From NCBI GenBank assembly GCA_946055095.1, contig CAMGEM010000003.1, positions 1-47,577 of the forward strand: DNA of 47,577 nt. The letters are read 5' to 3'. The first letter of the stretch is position 1. Every line of letters starts with the position of its first letter. This document shows, in pieces, positions 45,201-47,577 of this stretch. This stretch comes from an uncultured Parabacteroides sp. (GTDB lineage Bacteria; Bacteroidota; Bacteroidia; Bacteroidales; Tannerellaceae). The translations under genes and the position numbers were made by a program. The notes under the pieces are model-generated. The model was given only the letters and a program-made list of their open reading frames with translations. It did no database searches and was not told where the DNA came from.

Positions 45201-45726
45201 TTACATCTTGCAGGATGGGTGCATCGCTTGCGTGCCGACCAAGAGCTTCGGTGGCAACCTCTACACAAAGGATGAGTATGCTAACTTTATCTATCGGTTT
45301 GACTTCCAGTTGACACCGGGTGCCAACAACGGTATTGGCATTCGTACACCGATGGAGGGTGATGCGGCCTATGTGGGTATGGAGATCCAGGTGTTGGATT
45401 GTGAGCATCCCATCTATAAGGACATCACACCTTTGCAGCACCACGGTTCGGTCTATGGCATTATCCCGGCAAAAACGGATCACCACAGTGCTTTCAAGCC
45501 TGCGGGAGAGTGGAACACCGAGGAGATCATCGCCGATGGCGACAACATCAAGGTAACAGTCAATGGACAGGTCATCTTGGAGGGCAATATCCGTGAGGCG
45601 ACGAAGAACGGTACGGCGGATCATAAGGAGCATCCGGGTCTTTTCAATAAGAAGGGACACATTGGCTTCTTAGGGCATGGTTCGCCTGTGAAGTTCCGTA
45701 ATATCCGTATCAAGGAGTTGAAATAA
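42247..45726 (+). CDS. Secreted HEAT-repeat protein with two DUF1080 (3-keto-disaccharide hydrolase) domains
   Basis: A 1159-residue protein with a signal peptide (about residues 1-20, ending LAQ). Residues about 25-735 are helical HEAT-like repeats (alternating A/L-rich helices, e.g. AAVWALVKIGDKSVIPALADLL), a scaffold for binding partners. Two DUF1080 beta-sandwich domains follow, about 741-953 and 963-1159, each beginning with a GF-x-LF-G/D-G motif (EGFVSLFNGKDLTGW; EGFKVLFDGTNMHEW). DUF1080 proteins cleave 3-keto-glycosides or act as lyases on them in oxidative glycoside breakdown. The two domains are divergent, and the first has a charged insertion, so they may differ in substrate or only one may be catalytic. 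Followed by a strong terminator. Confidence 0.88.
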   Translation: MKKVYISIASLLLLGNVMLAQSPANRTAQTVVADVLAQMPAQQQAEYNKLINDLATTGEAGVEQLIRKINAPGKGSNANVDYALSGLSHFVMAKGNEQARQTVAKAYVNALNQVTERETKAFIIRQLQIMGANESVDALAGYLSEESLSGPAARALSAIGSEQAKQALLSSLKRRMGTPKTQKDAIRAIADVHMAEAEPLLQALLGNEDPDMQKEVLYALSQCGSVASLKDLANAAAAVNYTMERTGANEAYIALIKRIAANGAAKEAEKAANDLLKKATKAGATQTREAALEVLFALQPANTNKLLQTALKDANKDYRNAALNFASAYADQALYVELMKTVMKAKPEVKVDVLNWIGRESKRPNQHDVIKNLEVRFDLPAKQVILNQLTDTNFDVCQAAVWALVKIGDKSVIPALADLLKSDDKQVVLLGQDALFAFAGDIDQAVAKVIPAAGEAGKIAGLELLANRKADANLNTVLDQIKSGTPAVKTAAYTALKDVVAEKDFTLLCGMLETADADAIAPIQDALIAAIAKQTPKTMVQNVNRRMVQAGDSKKHLYYKVLSATGEADALKMIVSGFMEGKGAAKEAALEALLVWKGDEAADPLYVIAKNTTDEQVRNKALTRYVQLASNPKMTGENRLIRLRQAMEIAKDNKQKVQILQQVQQTGTFIGLMYASQFLDDSNAEVRSAATYAVWNIARSHPEYSGKNVKAILTRVLGMFDGEDARYDIDALKQHLEKLGDEEGFVSLFNGKDLTGWKGMVGKDGDGNPYKRYKMTPAQLEKEQKAADERMRKDWFVKNGLIVFEGSGYDNLCTEKQYGDFEMYVDWMLDPNGKEPDAGIYLRATPQVQIWDTSRVNVGAQVGSGGLYNNAKNERIPLKVADNKLGEWNSFYIKMVGDRVTVKLNGELVVDNVIMENYWDRSQPILPIEQIELQAHGSRCFFRDIYVKELPKQEPFQLSEQEKKEGFKVLFDGTNMHEWTGNTVDYILQDGCIACVPTKSFGGNLYTKDEYANFIYRFDFQLTPGANNGIGIRTPMEGDAAYVGMEIQVLDCEHPIYKDITPLQHHGSVYGIIPAKTDHHSAFKPAGEWNTEEIIADGDNIKVTVNGQVILEGNIREATKNGTADHKEHPGLFNKKGHIGFLGHGSPVKFRNIRIKELK

Positions 45727-45750
45727 AACGGAGCATACGTATGAACAGAG

Positions 45751-45783
45751 AAAGACGTCACGGATTTGTGGCGTCTTTTTTTT
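45751..45783 (+). terminator. Terminator after the DUF1080 gene
   Basis: AAAGACGTCAC (45751-45761) against GTGGCGTCTTT (45768-45778) with one internal mismatch and a T-run to 45783. Confidence 0.85.
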
Positions 45784-45816
45784 GATCGTAATAGACTGCG
45801 AATACATCGTTTTCGT

Positions 45817-45824
45817 TACATTTG
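45817..45824 (+). promoter_or_regulatory. -7 box for the small lipoprotein gene
   Basis: TACATTTG, 22 bases before the ATG at 45847, matches TAnnTTTG. Confidence 0.5.
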
Positions 45825-45846
45825 CCGCAACAAACAACCCAGAAAG

Positions 45847-46356
45847 ATGAAACAAAGCATTATAACCTTGATGTTAGTGTCTGCCGGAATCGTGGCAGGA
45901 TGCAGTAGCAGCCGGGAGAGTGCCCAGCGAGCGGCTATACAAGCACCAATGACGCAAAATTCCCAACAAATCGTAGCGGCTACACCGAAGGTAATTATCT
46001 ATAAGATGCGCAAAGATTACAGTCGCCATGTGCCGGTTACGTTGAGTGCCGATCGGAAAAGGCTTGTGGCTTATCCTGCGATCAGCGATATTCAAATAGG
46101 CGGACAGTTTACTTATCCAACCGCTTTGCTCAAAGGGTGGTGGTTGGATAACCGGGGTATTTCCCGCTATGTGGCTTTCCTGACTTATACTTACGAAGAA
46201 TATGCCGCTTTGCCCGCTACACCAGCCCCCTCTGAGTTGATGGAGCACATCTTGGATAGTGATCCCTTGACAGACATGCGTTTCATGGGCAATCGCTATC
46301 AATACAAGGATCTGGTCGATGAGCTGAACGCCAAGATCAAAAACGGACTGGATTAA
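45847..46356 (+). CDS. Small lipoprotein of unknown function
   Basis: A 169-residue protein with a lipoprotein signal (IVAGC, Cys19 lipidated) followed by a Ser-rich linker. The rest is beta/alpha mixed with no motif I recognise; the stretch KVIIYKMRKDYSRHVPVTLS and a later TYTYEEYAALP are the most distinctive, and the pattern recalls Bacteroidetes lipoproteins of unknown role. The start is ATG 45847; an in-frame upstream TTG at 45766 would lie in the terminator region and spoil the signal. It has its own -7 box and stands alone between two larger units. Confidence 0.82.
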   Translation: MKQSIITLMLVSAGIVAGCSSSRESAQRAAIQAPMTQNSQQIVAATPKVIIYKMRKDYSRHVPVTLSADRKRLVAYPAISDIQIGGQFTYPTALLKGWWLDNRGISRYVAFLTYTYEEYAALPATPAPSELMEHILDSDPLTDMRFMGNRYQYKDLVDELNAKIKNGLD

Positions 46357-46430
46357 ACGGAATGGTTTCGGGGAAACAGCTCAACCTGACTTAACCCTAT
46401 TGCCTGCTTTTCAAAGATAATTCGGTTATT

Positions 46431-46463
46431 TTTAGGTGGTTTAAAATCTTCTTTATACTTTTG
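46431..46463 (+). promoter_or_regulatory. Promoter of the UpxY-headed locus
   Basis: TACTTTTG (46456-46463) matches TAnnTTTG, with TTTA at 46431-46434 (21-base spacing). It would give a leader of about 195 bases. I saw no pair of inverted repeats flanking it, so no evidence of an invertible promoter. Confidence 0.5.
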
Positions 46464-46477
46464 CCGATGATTATATC

Positions 46478-46496
46478 CATCTCTTACCAAGAGATG
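46478..46496 (+). promoter_or_regulatory. Hairpin at the start of the UpxY leader
   Basis: CATCTCTT, ACC, AAGAGATG: a perfect 8-bp stem with a 3-base loop, about 8 bases after the expected transcription start. UpxY proteins act at the leader of their own locus, so this is a candidate recognition or pausing element. No T-run follows, so it is not a terminator. The rest of 46500-46664 shows no gene. Confidence 0.55.
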
Positions 46497-46664
46497 AATG
46501 AATCAGAGGTGAAAACAGGATTGTTGAATGTAGTCAACTTCCATATTCAATCTTTGTAACTGCTTGTATCTCAGAAAGAAAGAGAAAAAAAGCAGGACTA
46601 AGAGGTATGTCTTCATCTACAAACGCTCACCCCTAAACACTCAACACTCAACTCACACAGGATT

Positions 46665-47207
46665 ATGGAAGATTGCTGGTATGTGTTGCGCGATTTGGCA
46701 CGTCCTAACGCCAAGAAACCCGCTTACAAGCAACTGCAAGCGATGACTGAACTGAATGGCTGCGTGTTCGTGCCGCTCAAGCAGCAGGTTTTCAGGGCTT
46801 TCGGTAGGTGTGTGGTGCGCTTCGTCCCCTATATGCGCGACCTCATCTTCGTGCATAAGTCTAAGGAAGAGCTCGACCCTATCGTTCGTCGGATGCCACT
46901 GTTGCAGTACCGCTATGTGCGTGGTGGCAAGCGGGATGAGGCAATGAGTGTGCGCCACAAGGACTTTGAAGTCTTTCGGCGTGCCGTCGAGCAGACCGAC
47001 AATGTGGAGTATTTCAGTTATGAGGAGGTCTCTCCCCGGCTTTATGGCAAACAGATCCGCATCATCGGTGGTTGTCTCAACGGCTTTGAAGGCCGTCTGA
47101 TGAGCAAACGCGGCAGTAAATACAAACGCTTGCTCATCGACCTTCAGGAGTGCAATCTCTCCGCAGCCATTCAAGTGGAATCTGAGTTTATTCAGTTGTT
47201 GAAGTGA
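46665..47207 (+). CDS. UpxY-family transcription antiterminator (NusG-like)
   Basis: A 180-residue NusG-like protein. The NGN domain is about residues 4-105 (opening CWYVLRDLARPN, with RFVPYMRDLIFVHKS), and a KOW-like C-terminal region lies at about 125-178 (IRIIGGCLNGFEGRLMSKRG). UpxY proteins prevent premature termination in the long capsular polysaccharide operons of Bacteroides and relatives, each acting on its own locus. Here it is followed by a 22-bp array and fcl, supporting a surface polysaccharide locus. In Bacteroides a UpxZ gene normally follows upxY; none is present in the 195-base gap. Confidence 0.9.
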   Translation: MEDCWYVLRDLARPNAKKPAYKQLQAMTELNGCVFVPLKQQVFRAFGRCVVRFVPYMRDLIFVHKSKEELDPIVRRMPLLQYRYVRGGKRDEAMSVRHKDFEVFRRAVEQTDNVEYFSYEEVSPRLYGKQIRIIGGCLNGFEGRLMSKRGSKYKRLLIDLQECNLSAAIQVESEFIQLLK

Positions 47208-47267
47208 ACATAAAAGAACAACTTTTGCGTTAACAGTTAACGCTTGCTGATGCTTGACCCCGAAAAA

Positions 47268-47350
47268 ATGAAAGCGCTTTCAAGTGCTCACGCAAGCGCT
47301 TTCGATGGCCTATGATAGCGCTTTCATCGGGCTATGAAGGCGGCTTCGTT
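47268..47350. repeat. Second 22-bp phased palindromic array (four units)
   Basis: AGCGCTTT begins at 47273, 47295 and 47317, and a decayed copy (GGCGGCTT) at 47339, exactly 22 bases apart. The core is the palindrome GAAAGCGCTTTC, extended in the best copies towards ATGAAAGCGCTTTCAT. The second half of units 2 and 3 (TGGCCTATGA, CGGGCTATGA) is also shared. It fills much of the 195-base gap between upxY and fcl. Sequence is unrelated to the array at 19549. Confidence 0.85.
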
Positions 47351-47402
47351 GAAAAACCTATTTATAGCCCATCCACAGTAGCAAATAGAATTACATAAGT
47401 AT

Positions 47403-47577
47403 ATGCTAAACAGAAATTCGAGAATATACGTCGCAGGCCATCGAGGGCTTGTAGGCTCCGCCATCTGGAACAACCTGATGCGGAGAGGTTACACCAATCT
47501 GGTCGGTCGAACCCATAAGGAGCTCGACCTTACCGACCCGTATGCCGTGAAGCGGTTCTTCGACGAGGAGAGACCCG
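47403..47577 (+). CDS. fcl: GDP-L-fucose synthase, 3'-truncated by window edge
   Basis: The first 58 codons of a short-chain epimerase/reductase. MLNRNSRIYVAGHRGLVGSA carries the AGHRG-x-VGSAI nucleotide-binding signature of GDP-L-fucose synthase, and the following RTHKELDLTD is typical of the same family. The enzyme converts GDP-4-keto-6-deoxy-mannose to GDP-L-fucose, a donor for surface glycans. The gene runs off the right edge. It follows upxY by 195 bases containing the repeat array; gmd may lie beyond the window. Confidence 0.88.
   Translation, partial: MLNRNSRIYVAGHRGLVGSAIWNNLMRRGYTNLVGRTHKELDLTDPYAVKRFFDEERP

Noticed and set aside
46356-46665. Invertible promoter before the polysaccharide locus, as in Bacteroides fragilis
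   Set aside because: No pair of flanking inverted repeats was found by eye and no invertase gene is nearby.

Overview
The window reads as chromosomal DNA of a Bacteroidales bacterium, most likely Parabacteroides or a close Tannerellaceae relative. The pointers are Bacteroidetes-type -7 boxes (TAnnTTTG) before many genes, an archaeal/V-type ATPase operon, an S46 dipeptidyl peptidase, lipoprotein and GH92/GH109-type glycosidases, a TatA-TatC pair without TatB, and a UpxY antiterminator heading a polysaccharide locus. Genus is an inference from gene content; no search was run.

Layout. 1-3742: end of a heavy-metal RND efflux pump plus its TolC-type outer-membrane factor. 3822-4034: a small unknown gene on the minus strand with its own promoter and terminator. 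4370-11898: a seven-gene V-type ATPase operon (E, DUF2764, A, B, D, I, K). 12089-14145: fabD (minus) divergent from tatA-tatC (plus). 14285-19532: GH92 lipoprotein, rhamnulose-1-phosphate aldolase and DPP11 in one close-packed run. 19549-19710: a phased 22-bp palindromic repeat array, followed by initiator tRNA (minus). 20073-23195: TetR regulator, FabH-like synthase, FabG, RluA-type pseudouridine synthase. 23286-26750: M20 peptidase, MTA/SAH deaminase, purine nucleoside phosphorylase. 26832-27098: tRNA-Gly, tRNA-Leu(CAG), tRNA-Leu(GAG). 27237-31545: two SGNH proteins and an MBOAT acyltransferase. 31582-38591 (minus): menaquinone operon, headed by a HAD hydrolase fused to a MenI-like thioesterase, then menF, menD, menB, menC, menE. 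38740-39414 (minus): trmD. 39525-45726: GH109-like protein, a second Tat-signal Gfo/Idh/MocA oxidoreductase, and a 1159-residue HEAT-repeat protein with two DUF1080 domains. 45847-46356: small lipoprotein. 46665-end: UpxY-type antiterminator, a second 22-bp array, and the start of fcl (GDP-L-fucose synthase), the left edge of a capsule or O-antigen locus.

How genes connect. The V-ATPase has a K subunit that keeps all side-chain ligands of the Na+ site of the Enterococcus enzyme, and it lacks recognisable F and G/H subunits, with DUF2764 sitting where subunit C would be. Both oxidoreductases at 39.5-42.2 kb have twin-arginine signals, matching the TatAC pair at 13-14 kb; with the secreted DUF1080 protein they look like an extracytoplasmic oxidation/elimination/hydrolysis route for glycosides. 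The deaminase and phosphorylase next to each other suggest salvage of methylthioadenosine or S-adenosylhomocysteine through the inosine derivatives.

The most unusual non-coding signal is the pair of intergenic arrays at 19549-19710 and 47268-47350. Their sequences are unrelated, but both are built of palindromic units with an exact 22-bp period.
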